A DNA stretch of 64,000 nt, taken from the NCBI RefSeq assembly GCF_021390715.1, contig NZ_JAJGWT010000001.1, forward strand, positions 315,839 through 379,838. The letters run 5' to 3'. The stretch's first letter is position 1. The number at the start of each line of letters is the position of its first letter. Of the stretch, positions 1-8,318 are shown one piece after another. A model generated the notes under the pieces. That model was given only the letters and a program-made list of their open reading frames with translations. It had not been told where the DNA came from and searched no databases. Both the position numbers and the translations under genes were made by a program. The DNA comes from Tenacibaculum piscium (GTDB taxonomy: Bacteria > Bacteroidota > Bacteroidia > Flavobacteriales > Flavobacteriaceae).

Positions 1-914
1 GGAAAGGCGTAATGCCAGCAGTTACCACTAAATTTACAGATCAAGACACCTTAGATTTAGTTAACTTTGAAGTAAATATTAAAGCACAATTAGAAGCAGG
101 AGTTGTTGGAATTATCTTAGGAGGAACCTTAGGAGAAGCAAGCACACTTACTGATGACGAAAAAAGAGTTATCGTACGAAAAGCAGTGGAAATTGTAGAT
201 GGTCAAGTGCCAATTATAATGAACGTTGCTGAACAAACTACTGTAGCTGCAATTGATGCTGCTAGAAAAGCAAAAGAAGATGGAGCATCTGCATTAATGA
301 TGTTGCCTCCAATGCGTTATAAAGCAGATGATAGAGAAACTATAACATACTTTAAAAAAGTAGCAAATAGTACTTCTTTACCAATTATGGTATATAATAA
401 CCCTGTTGATTACGGTATCGAAGTTACTTTAGATATGTTTGAAGAGTTATTACGTGACTGTCCAAATATCGAAGCTGTAAAAGAATCTACAAGAGATTTA
501 TCAAATATTACACGTATCAAAAACCGTTTCGGTGATAGATTACAAATTTTATCAGGAGTTGATACCTTAGCCTTAGAAAGTATCTTTATGGGTGCTGACG
601 GTTGGGTTGCAGGTTTAGTATGTGCTTTCCCAGCAGAAACAGTTGCTATCTTTAACTTAGCAAACGCAGGAAGAGGCGAAGAAGCTAGAGAAATTTACCG
701 TTGGTTCTTACCTTTATTAGAATTAGATATTACAAGTAGATTAGTACAAAATATTAAATTAGCAGAAGTTGCTACTGGAATCGGAACTGAAAATGTACGT
801 GAACCTCGTTTACCTTTAATCGGTAAAGAAAGAGAAAATGTATTAGCAATTATTGCCGAAGGTTTAAGAACTAGACCAACATTACCAGAATATAAAAGCT
901 TAGCAAAAGCTTAA
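1..914 (+). CDS. DHDPS/NAL-family lyase, probable 1-pyrroline-4-hydroxy-2-carboxylate deaminase (5' partial)
   Basis: Class I aldolase of the dihydrodipicolinate synthase family. In this operon it most likely deaminates and dehydrates 1-pyrroline-4-hydroxy-2-carboxylate to 2-oxoglutarate semialdehyde, the third step of trans-4-hydroxyproline catabolism (LhpC role). Counting from the first ATG (base 12), the family Tyr is Y128 in VYNNP and the Schiff-base Lys is K157 in AVKEST. The frame is open upstream of that ATG and bases 1-11 encode (W)KGV, which matches the usual family N-terminus before MPA, so the true start probably lies left of the window. The downstream context (semialdehyde dehydrogenase, epimerase, D-hydroxyproline dehydrogenase) argues against a role in lysine biosynthesis. 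The substrate assignment is inference. Confidence 0.85.
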   Translation, partial: KGVMPAVTTKFTDQDTLDLVNFEVNIKAQLEAGVVGIILGGTLGEASTLTDDEKRVIVRKAVEIVDGQVPIIMNVAEQTTVAAIDAARKAKEDGASALMMLPPMRYKADDRETITYFKKVANSTSLPIMVYNNPVDYGIEVTLDMFEELLRDCPNIEAVKESTRDLSNITRIKNRFGDRLQILSGVDTLALESIFMGADGWVAGLVCAFPAETVAIFNLANAGRGEEAREIYRWFLPLLELDITSRLVQNIKLAEVATGIGTENVREPRLPLIGKERENVLAIIAEGLRTRPTLPEYKSLAKA

Positions 915-989
915 TCATAAAAGAACATCATCATTTTAATATTTTTAATATAAAATTATAAAATGTTAGATAATTATAGTACCCTTTAA

Positions 990-1023
990 CAAATCATTGC
1001 CTTATTTATAAGGCAATGATTTG
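990..1023 (+). terminator. Hairpin after the deaminase gene
   Basis: A near-perfect stem of about 15 bp (CAAATCATTGCCTTA, 4-nt loop, exact complement) lies about 75 bases after the stop codon. The following T-tract is weak (TCGTTTT), so it may be a processing or attenuating hairpin and not a full terminator. It suggests lower expression or separate transcription of the dehydrogenase gene that follows. Confidence 0.55.
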
Positions 1024-1196
1024 TCGTTTTCAATATCTTTTAAAACATCTTTGAAATATCTTTTTTAACAAAAAAGTAACGACAAATTTATAAATATTTT
1101 ATGTACCTTTAAATGCTTAAAAGAACATTTTGAGCCATCATAAAAAATAGTAAACCATAAAATGTTACCACACATTTTAAAAAAAACTAAAATAAA

Positions 1197-2720
1197 ATGA
1201 TTACAGGAAAAAATTATATAGGAAATCAATTAAAAGCATCAGGAACAACGACGCATAAAACCGTAAATCCGAAGTTAAATGTACAAAATCCAACAGATTT
1301 TTATCAAGCAACTTTAGAAGAAGTTAATGAAGCTGTTGAATTAGCTGATAAAGCCTTTAAAGTATATCGTAAAGTTTCAGGAGAAAAAAGAGCCGAATTT
1401 TTAAACGCAATTGCCGATGAAATTTTAGTCTTAGATACTGAACTTACAGATATGTATATGTTAGAATCTGGTTTGCCAGAAGGAAGAGCACAAGGAGAAA
1501 GAGGAAGAACCGTTGGACAATTAAGAGCCTTTGCTGATTTAGTTGCCAAAGATCAATGGAGAAATGTAACCATCGACCAAGCAATTCCTGATAGACAACC
1601 ATTACCAAAATCAGACCTTAGAAAAACATCAATCCCTTTAGGACCTGTTGTTGTATTTGCAGCAAGTAATTTTCCATTAGCATTTTCTACCGCAGGTGGA
1701 GATACCGCTAGTGCCTTAGCTTCAGGATGTCCTGTGATTGTAAAATCGCACGCAATGCACTCTGGAACTGGTGAATTAGTAGCATCAGCAATTATTAAAG
1801 CAGCCGAAAAAACAGGAATGCCAAACGGTGTATTTTCAAACATTACAGGTAGCGGAAGAGTTGTCGGAAGCGCCTTAGTAAAACATCCGAAGGTAAAAGC
1901 AGTAGGTTTTACAGGAAGTATCGCTGGTGGTAGAGCACTTTACAATTTAGGAACACAAAGAGACGAACCAATTCCAGTATTTGCTGAAATGGGAAGTATC
2001 AACCCAGTAGTTGTAATGCCTAATGTTATCAAAAATAAATCGGCAGAAACTGCTACTACATACGCAGGTTCAATAACTGTTGGAACAGGTCAATTCTGTA
2101 CCAATCCTGGATTATTATTAACCATCGCAGGAGAAGATACCGATGCTTTTGTTAAAGATTTAGCAGAAAAAACAACCGCAATCGCATCACAATGTATGTT
2201 GCACCCTAATATTAAAGAAGGATTCGTTTCAAATGCGGAAATCGTAACTTCACAACCTGGTGTAGAAGTTGTTGGCAAAATTGAAGGAGATCTTCAAGCT
2301 AACTTTGCTCCATCAACAATATGTGCCGTATCAGGAGCTGAATTTTTAGCAAATCCTAAAATGCATACCGAAGTTTTTGGTCCTTTCTCTTTAGTGGTTA
2401 AAGCAAAAGATCAAGAAGAATTATTAGCCGTTATTGACGGTTTAGAAGGACAATTAACAGGTACCGTTTTAGCCGAAAAAGAAGATTTTGACGCTTTACC
2501 AGCCGTAACGGACGCATTACAAGCTAAAGTTGGAAGAATTATTTTCAACGGAGTGCCAACTGGTGTAGAAGTTTGTGAATCAATGACCCATGGTGGTCCT
2601 TACCCTGCTTCTTCAGATTCTAGATTTACAGCCGTAGGTTTAGGAGCTATTAAAAGATGGGTACGTCCTTTTAGTTTTCAAGATTGGCCAACCGAATTAT
2701 TACCTAGCGAATTAAAATAA
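1197..2720 (+). CDS. Aldehyde dehydrogenase (NADP+), probable 2-oxoglutarate semialdehyde dehydrogenase
   Basis: Oxidises 2-oxoglutarate semialdehyde (2,5-dioxovalerate) to 2-oxoglutarate, the last step of 4-hydroxyproline degradation, delivering carbon to the TCA cycle. The protein is 507 residues, typical for this ALDH subfamily. Visible landmarks are the cofactor-binding FTGS segment near residue 238, the general-base glutamate E264 in FAEMGSINP and the catalytic cysteine C301 in GTGQFCTNPG. The same subfamily also acts in sugar-acid pathways (D-glucarate, L-arabinose), but its neighbours here are hydroxyproline enzymes. The ATG start follows an A-rich leader. The gap before the next gene is 167 bp and contains an imperfect hairpin. 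Confidence 0.9.
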   Translation: MITGKNYIGNQLKASGTTTHKTVNPKLNVQNPTDFYQATLEEVNEAVELADKAFKVYRKVSGEKRAEFLNAIADEILVLDTELTDMYMLESGLPEGRAQGERGRTVGQLRAFADLVAKDQWRNVTIDQAIPDRQPLPKSDLRKTSIPLGPVVVFAASNFPLAFSTAGGDTASALASGCPVIVKSHAMHSGTGELVASAIIKAAEKTGMPNGVFSNITGSGRVVGSALVKHPKVKAVGFTGSIAGGRALYNLGTQRDEPIPVFAEMGSINPVVVMPNVIKNKSAETATTYAGSITVGTGQFCTNPGLLLTIAGEDTDAFVKDLAEKTTAIASQCMLHPNIKEGFVSNAEIVTSQPGVEVVGKIEGDLQANFAPSTICAVSGAEFLANPKMHTEVFGPFSLVVKAKDQEELLAVIDGLEGQLTGTVLAEKEDFDALPAVTDALQAKVGRIIFNGVPTGVEVCESMTHGGPYPASSDSRFTAVGLGAIKRWVRPFSFQDWPTELLPSELK

Positions 2721-2887
2721 CATTTAAATTAATATAAATTAACACTTTCTTTAGATGTTAAAACAAGTAAACACATACTTTTAAACATCTTAAAGAATTG
2801 AAAAACAAACCAGCTTCGTTTTCTTGATTAAAGAAATTTGAAGGGTTTTTTCTAAGAAAGGAAACAAGCTGGCTATTCAATTTTACT

Positions 2888-3895
2888 ATGAGAAAAACAT
2901 TTTTTTGCGTTGATGCACATACTTGCGGAAATCCCGTGAGAGTTGTAGCAGGTGGAGGTCCAAATTTAATTGGAGCAAATATGAGCGAAAAACGTCAGCA
3001 TTTTTTAAAAGAATATGACTGGATTCGCAAAGGTTTAATGTTCGAACCACGTGGACATGATATGATGAGTGGAAGTATTTTATTTCCACCTCACAATCCT
3101 GAAAACGATTTTGGAATCTTATTTATTGAAACCTCTGGATGTTTGCCAATGTGCGGACACGGAACTATCGGTACAATAACCATCGCTATTGAAGAAGGTT
3201 TAATTATTCCAAAAATTCCTGGAAAAATTAAAATGGAAGCACCTGCTGGTTTGGTAAATATCGAATACGGTCAAACAGGTAAAAAAGTAGATTGGGTACG
3301 TTTAACAAACGTAAAAAGTTATTTAGCAGCCGAAAATTTAACCATCGATTGCCCTGAATTAGGCGAGATTACTTTTGATGTTTCTTACGGAGGAAATTAT
3401 TACGCTATTGTTGATCCGCAGAAAAATTTCTCTGGAGTACACGATTTTACCGCAAGTAAAATAATCCAATATTCGCAAGTTGTTAGAGATCGAATCAATG
3501 AAAAATATCCTGATATGTTTATTCATCCTGAAAATGATACCATCAGAGATGTAACACACATGTTATGGACAGGAAATCCTATTGATCCAACTTCTTCTGG
3601 TAGAAATGCCGTATTTTATGGTGATAAAGCCATCGATAGAAGCCCTTGTGGAACAGGAACTTCAGCAAGATTAGCACAATTACACGCCAAAGGAAAACTT
3701 CAACTAAAAGAAGAATTTATTCACGAAAGTTTTATCGGAAGTAAATTTATTGGGCGTGTAGAAGAAGAAACAACCTTAAACGGAAAACCAGCAATTATAC
3801 CAAGTATTCAAGGTTGGGCTAAAGTTTTTGGATACAATAATATTATTATTGATGATCAAGACGATCCGTATGCACACGGATTTCAAGTAATATAA
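2888..3895 (+). CDS. 4-hydroxyproline epimerase (proline racemase family, Cys/Cys type)
   Basis: Cofactor-independent epimerase converting trans-4-hydroxy-L-proline to cis-4-hydroxy-D-proline, the entry step of the pathway. The two acid/base residues of the superfamily are both cysteines: C89 in LPMCGHGTIG and C254 in DRSPCGTGTSAR. This is the pattern of proline racemases and 4-hydroxyproline epimerases, not of the dehydratases. The length of 335 aa is normal. Because the D-amino-acid dehydrogenase, DHDPS-like deaminase and semialdehyde dehydrogenase are adjacent, 4-hydroxyproline is preferred over proline as substrate. A second, Cys/Thr paralogue lies about 10 kb downstream on the other strand. 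Confidence 0.9.
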   Translation: MRKTFFCVDAHTCGNPVRVVAGGGPNLIGANMSEKRQHFLKEYDWIRKGLMFEPRGHDMMSGSILFPPHNPENDFGILFIETSGCLPMCGHGTIGTITIAIEEGLIIPKIPGKIKMEAPAGLVNIEYGQTGKKVDWVRLTNVKSYLAAENLTIDCPELGEITFDVSYGGNYYAIVDPQKNFSGVHDFTASKIIQYSQVVRDRINEKYPDMFIHPENDTIRDVTHMLWTGNPIDPTSSGRNAVFYGDKAIDRSPCGTGTSARLAQLHAKGKLQLKEEFIHESFIGSKFIGRVEEETTLNGKPAIIPSIQGWAKVFGYNNIIIDDQDDPYAHGFQVI

Positions 3896-3931
3896 AAAAA
3901 TAGCTTCAATCTTAAATTTGGAACTTTAAAT

Positions 3932-4204
3932 TTGGAAATAAACAAATATAAAATAGTACTAAAACATTGCTATACCGAGCTTGTTTATCCACGGATAAAT
4001 AAAAAGCTCGGTACCGCATTTTCTAAATTTGAAATTGAAACACTTATTCAAAAAGTGCTGGAAGATACACCTTTAGAATACTACGAAAAAATAGGTAAAA
4101 ATTTCTACGTAACCAGCAAAAAACATCTGATTACCATTACAATTAACGCAAGTACTTTTAGAATTATTACCGTAAATAGTATCAGTAAAAAGAGTAAATT
4201 TTAA
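3932..4204 (+). CDS. Small DUF3781-like protein
   Basis: An open frame of 90 codons between the epimerase and the D-hydroxyproline dehydrogenase, on the same strand. The C-terminal half (GKNFYVTSKKH, then TITINASTFRIITV) resembles DUF3781 proteins; this is recalled from memory and not searched. The protein is basic with no signal peptide or membrane segment. The start is uncertain: no ATG is available and the first candidate is a TTG at 3932 that itself overlaps a TAAATTTG promoter-like octamer, which occurs twice at 3913-3920 and 3927-3934. The function is unknown. Its position suggests it travels with, or is transcribed with, the hydroxyproline genes. Confidence 0.6.
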   Translation: MEINKYKIVLKHCYTELVYPRINKKLGTAFSKFEIETLIQKVLEDTPLEYYEKIGKNFYVTSKKHLITITINASTFRIITVNSISKKSKF

Positions 4205-4232
4205 AAATATCTTAAACAATAGATTCAAATAA

Positions 4233-5480
4233 ATGTCAAAAGAAGTAGTAATTATTGGTGGAGGAATTATAGGCTTATGTTCAGCGTATTACCTTCAAAA
4301 GGAAGGACATAAAGTTACCGTTATTGATAAATCTGATTTTTCAAGCGGTGCCTCTTATGTAAATGCAGGATATATTACGCCAAGTCATATTATCTCTTTG
4401 GCGGCTCCAGGAATGATTAACAAAGGAATTAAATGGATGTTTGATTCAGAAAGTCCTTTTTCTGTAAAACCTCGATTGGATTATGACTTTGTAAAATGGT
4501 CATGGCTCTTTAAAAAAGCATCTACCAAAGAAAAGGTAGAAAGTTCTATCAAAACTATAAAAGATATCAACTTATTAAGTAGAGAATTATACGAAGAAAT
4601 AAAAGCTTCCAATGATTTTGATTTCTTTTATCAGCATAAAGGATTGTTAATGTGTTATCAAACCGATAAAACAGGCGAAGAAGAATGGATTACAGGACAA
4701 CGTGCCATTCAAGAAGGCTTAAATGTTGAGAATTTATCCAAAGAACAAGTACTGAAATTAGAACCAAATGCAGGTTTAAATATTAAAGGTGCCATTTATT
4801 ATCACACGGATTCACACATGACTCCAAATGAATTTATGCCACAATTAAAACGATATTTAGAGAAAAATGGCGTTACAATTTTAGCCAATGAAGAAGTACT
4901 AGACATCAACGTAACTGGCGATAAAGTAACCTCTCTAAAAACAAATAAACAAGAATTTACTCCTGATGAAATAGTTGTTGCAACTGGCTCTTGGTCGCAA
5001 ATTCTAATGAAAAAATTGAACACTACAATTCCTATTCAAGCTGGAAAAGGATACCGAATTAATGTATCTCAAGAAACAGGAATTACCATTCCTGCCATTT
5101 TAATGGAAGCAAAAGTTGCCGTAACACCAATGAACGGTTTTACACGTTTTGCAGGAACTATGGAAGTTGATAAAATTAATACCAACATCAATAAAGTACG
5201 TGTAAATGCCATCGCAAAAGCAAGTGAACGCTTTTATCAGAATTTAAAAATTAGCCAGAAAGAAATTGACGATGTAGCCTCTGGATTAAGACCCTGTTCG
5301 CCTGATGGATTGCCATATATCGGACGTTTATCAAAAGTGAAAAACGTAACCGTAGCAACAGGACACGCAATGATGGGATGGAGTTTAGGACCCGCAACAG
5401 GAAAATTAATATCCGAAGTAATTTCTGATAAAAAAACAAGCCTCGATTTAAGCCCGTTTCATACAGAAAGATACGCGTAA
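4233..5480 (+). CDS. FAD-dependent D-amino-acid (cis-4-hydroxy-D-proline) dehydrogenase
   Basis: DadA/DAO-type flavoprotein that oxidises cis-4-hydroxy-D-proline to 1-pyrroline-4-hydroxy-2-carboxylate, step two of the pathway. The N-terminus carries the dinucleotide-binding GGGIIG motif (residues 9-14), followed by a conserved E/D-rich strand end (VIDKSDFSSGASYVNAG). The C-terminus has the family GLRPCSPDGLPYIG and ATGHAMMGWSLGP segments that contact FAD. The length of 415 aa is that of single-subunit D-amino-acid dehydrogenases. It is cytoplasmic or peripherally membrane-bound. D-alanine or D-proline are possible alternative substrates, but the position between the epimerase and peptidases favours hydroxyproline. 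Confidence 0.88.
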   Translation: MSKEVVIIGGGIIGLCSAYYLQKEGHKVTVIDKSDFSSGASYVNAGYITPSHIISLAAPGMINKGIKWMFDSESPFSVKPRLDYDFVKWSWLFKKASTKEKVESSIKTIKDINLLSRELYEEIKASNDFDFFYQHKGLLMCYQTDKTGEEEWITGQRAIQEGLNVENLSKEQVLKLEPNAGLNIKGAIYYHTDSHMTPNEFMPQLKRYLEKNGVTILANEEVLDINVTGDKVTSLKTNKQEFTPDEIVVATGSWSQILMKKLNTTIPIQAGKGYRINVSQETGITIPAILMEAKVAVTPMNGFTRFAGTMEVDKINTNINKVRVNAIAKASERFYQNLKISQKEIDDVASGLRPCSPDGLPYIGRLSKVKNVTVATGHAMMGWSLGPATGKLISEVISDKKTSLDLSPFHTERYA

Positions 5481-5524
5481 AATACGCTACACAATAAATT
5501 AAAAGCACCTGAATCAATAATACT

Positions 5525-6826
5525 ATGCGTTACGAACAAATTAATAACTCGTTATTTATAGAAAATAGAAAGCGTTTTACAGCCAAAATGCAACCCAACA
5601 GCATTGCTATTTTAACATCAAACGATGTGAAACACAACAATGCCGATGATGTAATGGGATTTGCACAAAATAATGACCTTTTTTACCTTTCGGGAATTGA
5701 CCAAGAAGAAACTATTTTAGTGCTTTATCCTGATGCTTATAAAAAAGAAAATCGCGCGATTTTATTTATAAAAGAAACCAGTGAACTTATCAAAATTTGG
5801 GACGGTGAAAAATTAACCCAAGAAAAAGCTACTGAAATTTCAGGGATTTCAAGAGTAATTTGGAACAAAGATTTTGAAAACGTTTTACAAGCAATGGCTT
5901 TTGAAGCCGATGCCTTTTACTTAGGACATAACGAACATTATAAACGTGCCACTAGTAATCAACAAACCCAACAGGATAGAATGATTCAATGGTGTAAAGA
6001 AAAATATCCATTACACACCTATTATAGAGCAGCAAAAATCACCCGTGATTTACGTCCTGTAAAATCAACAATAGAACACGAATTGACGCAAAAAGCAGCG
6101 GATATTAGTGTACAATCTTTTTCTCGTATTTTAAAAGCCTGTAAACCTGGCAAAAATGAATACGAATTAGAAGCAGAATTAACCTATAATTTAGTGAAAT
6201 CTGGAGCTTCACATCACGCTTTTCAACCGATTGTTGCTTCAGGACAAAACGCTTGCGCTTTACATTATAACACCAATGATTCGGTTTGTAAAGACGGTGA
6301 AATGATTTTACTTGACTTTGGCGTTTGCTATGCAAATTACAATAGCGACACCACCCGTTGTTTTCCTGTAAATGGAAAATTTTCAGAAAGACAAGCCGCT
6401 GTTTATACGTCTGTTTTACATTGTTTAAAAGAAGGAAGTAAACTTCTAAAAGCTGGAATTTTACCTGCCGATTATGAAAAAAACATGGCTAGTTTAGTGG
6501 AAGCAGAATTAATAAAATTAAACTTATTAAATGCTGATGAAGTAGCAAATCAAGATCCTGAGAAACCTTTATATAAACAATATTTTATGCACGGAACAGC
6601 CCATTATTTAGGGTTAGATGTGCATGATGTTGGTTTATATTCTCGTCCTTTTGAAGCAGGAATGATTTTAACCTGCGAGCCTGGAATTTATATCGCCGAA
6701 GAAGGAATTGGTTGTCGATTAGAAGATGATTACCTAATTACAGAAAATGGAAACATCAATTTAACGGCTAAAATGCCTATCGAAATTAAGGATATTGAAG
6801 CATTAATGAATACTAAAAAAAATTAG
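5525..6826 (+). CDS. Xaa-Pro aminopeptidase (M24B, aminopeptidase P)
   Basis: Metallopeptidase removing an N-terminal residue from peptides with proline or hydroxyproline in second position. It has an N-terminal aminopeptidase-P domain (about 1-165) and a C-terminal pita-bread domain. The five metal ligands are visible: D264 and D275 (LLDFGVCYANYNSDTTR), H360 (HGTAHYLGLDVHD), E385 (CEPGIYI) and E400 (GIGCRLEDDY). No signal peptide is seen, so it acts in the cytoplasm. It lies 44 bp after the D-hydroxyproline dehydrogenase gene and ends one base before a second M24B gene. Collagen peptides (Gly-Pro-Hyp) are the natural source of its likely substrates. Confidence 0.9.
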   Translation: MRYEQINNSLFIENRKRFTAKMQPNSIAILTSNDVKHNNADDVMGFAQNNDLFYLSGIDQEETILVLYPDAYKKENRAILFIKETSELIKIWDGEKLTQEKATEISGISRVIWNKDFENVLQAMAFEADAFYLGHNEHYKRATSNQQTQQDRMIQWCKEKYPLHTYYRAAKITRDLRPVKSTIEHELTQKAADISVQSFSRILKACKPGKNEYELEAELTYNLVKSGASHHAFQPIVASGQNACALHYNTNDSVCKDGEMILLDFGVCYANYNSDTTRCFPVNGKFSERQAAVYTSVLHCLKEGSKLLKAGILPADYEKNMASLVEAELIKLNLLNADEVANQDPEKPLYKQYFMHGTAHYLGLDVHDVGLYSRPFEAGMILTCEPGIYIAEEGIGCRLEDDYLITENGNINLTAKMPIEIKDIEALMNTKKN

Positions 6827-6827
6827 A

Positions 6828-8048
6828 ATGAATACATTTGGAATCGGAGGTTCTACCATAGAAGCAGAATTAAATGCAATAACTCCAACGGCTCACTTAG
6901 TTGAACCGATTCAAAAAGAAGAATTTCAACAAAGAATAAACAAAGCTTGCCAATTGATGAAAGATCAAAATAAGCAAGCAATGTATTTACACGCTGGAAC
7001 AAATTTATTCTATTTCACAGGAATGAAATGGAGTTCAAGCGAACGAATGGTGGGTGCAATTTTATTTCAAAATGGCGATTTGCATTTTATCGCGCCAAAG
7101 TTTGAAAAAGGAACAATTTTAGATTTCATGCTGATAAAAGGCGACGTAAATTGTTGGGAAGAACACAAAAGCCCTTATAAATTATTTACTAAAATTCTAA
7201 TTCAAAATAACGTAACCGAAGGTATTATTTTGATGGATGAAGCAACGCCTTTCTTTATTGTTGATGGTATCAATAAAAGCAATACTTCTTTTACTTTAGA
7301 AAGTGCAACGCCAATTACGGCAGGTTGTAGAATGATAAAATCAGATGCTGAAATTGCTATTATGCAACATGCTATGAACATCACTTTAGAGGTTCAAAAA
7401 GCAGCAGCACGTATTTTAAGAGTCGGAATTTCAGCTAAAGAAGTAGAAGATTTTATCCACGAAGCACATATTCGTTACGGTGCAACTGCTGGTTCATATT
7501 TTTGTATTGTATTATTTGGTGTCGATTCTTCATTTCCTCATGGTGTAAAAACGCCTAAAAATTTAGAATTAAACGAAATTGTATTAGTAGATACAGGTTG
7601 TGTATTACACAATTATATTTCTGATATTACAAGAACCTATATTTTTGGAGAAGCGGACGATTTACAAAAATCTATTTGGAATATCGAAAAAGAAACCCAA
7701 CAAGCGGCTTTTGATGCTGCTCAATTAGGGAATGTTTGTGCTGATATTGATGCTGCTGCCAGAAAAATGTTAGAAAGTCATCAGCTTGGACCAAAATATG
7801 CTTTACCAGGTTTACCTCACAGAACTGGACATGGAATTGGTTTAAATATTCATGAATGGCCGTATATTGTTAAAAATGACAATACCGTTTTAGTCGAAAA
7901 AATGACCTTTAGTAATGAACCAATGATTTGTGTTCCTAATAAATTTGGAATCCGCCATGAAGACCATATTTATATGACAAAAAATGGTCCAAAATGGTTT
8001 ACAGAACCAATGCATACTATTGAAGATCCTTTTGGAATTTCAAAATAA
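6828..8048 (+). CDS. M24B family Xaa-Pro peptidase (prolidase/aminopeptidase-like)
   Basis: A second M24B metallopeptidase of 406 aa with a creatinase-type N-terminal domain and a pita-bread catalytic domain. All metal ligands are present: D255 and D266 (LVDTGCVLHNYISDITR), H335 (HRTGHGIGLNIHE), E364 (FSNEPM) and E378 (IRHEDH). It is more divergent than the gene before it, from which it is separated by a single base, so the two are surely co-transcribed. A plausible division of labour is aminopeptidase P versus dipeptide (prolidase) cleavage, ending in free Hyp and Pro. Which one has which specificity cannot be decided from the sequence. Confidence 0.85.
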   Translation: MNTFGIGGSTIEAELNAITPTAHLVEPIQKEEFQQRINKACQLMKDQNKQAMYLHAGTNLFYFTGMKWSSSERMVGAILFQNGDLHFIAPKFEKGTILDFMLIKGDVNCWEEHKSPYKLFTKILIQNNVTEGIILMDEATPFFIVDGINKSNTSFTLESATPITAGCRMIKSDAEIAIMQHAMNITLEVQKAAARILRVGISAKEVEDFIHEAHIRYGATAGSYFCIVLFGVDSSFPHGVKTPKNLELNEIVLVDTGCVLHNYISDITRTYIFGEADDLQKSIWNIEKETQQAAFDAAQLGNVCADIDAAARKMLESHQLGPKYALPGLPHRTGHGIGLNIHEWPYIVKNDNTVLVEKMTFSNEPMICVPNKFGIRHEDHIYMTKNGPKWFTEPMHTIEDPFGISK

Positions 8049-8100
8049 ATTTTAAAAAATTACACTAAATTTATAATGATATTTAACTGATTTTATAAAA

Positions 8101-8138
8101 AAAAACGCAACTCTTTATCTTTAGAAGTTGCGTTTTTT
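8101..8138 (+). terminator. Rho-independent terminator of the hydroxyproline operon
   Basis: The stem AACGCAACT / AGTTGCGTT with a 13-nt loop region is followed by TTTT, about 55 bases after the stop codon of the second M24B gene. A-tracts on the other side could make it bidirectional. Confidence 0.8.
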
Positions 8139-8210
8139 AATTTTATACAGTTTTAAAAATTATTTAAATAAAAACTATCTAAAAAACAAGCAGTAATTTA
8201 GTAAATAGAC

Positions 8211-8294
8211 TTAGCCCCGATTGTAGCAATTGTTTGAGCTCCTTTTTTGATTTTTCTTCAAAAAAGAGCGAGTGCGGAAAGCGGGAAATAGCTT
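8211..8294 (+). repeat. REP-like intergenic element, copy A
   Basis: Begins TTAGCCCCGATTG and ends GCGGAAAGCGGGAAATAGCT, with a central hairpin whose arms are CTCCTTTTTTGA and TCAAAAAAGAGCG. A nearly identical copy is at 23098-23184 and a divergent reverse-strand copy at 33136-33208. All three sit at 3' ends of genes. This copy lies between two converging genes. Confidence 0.75.
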
Positions 8295-8318
8295 CAAATA
8301 ATTCTTGTTTTTAGAGCA

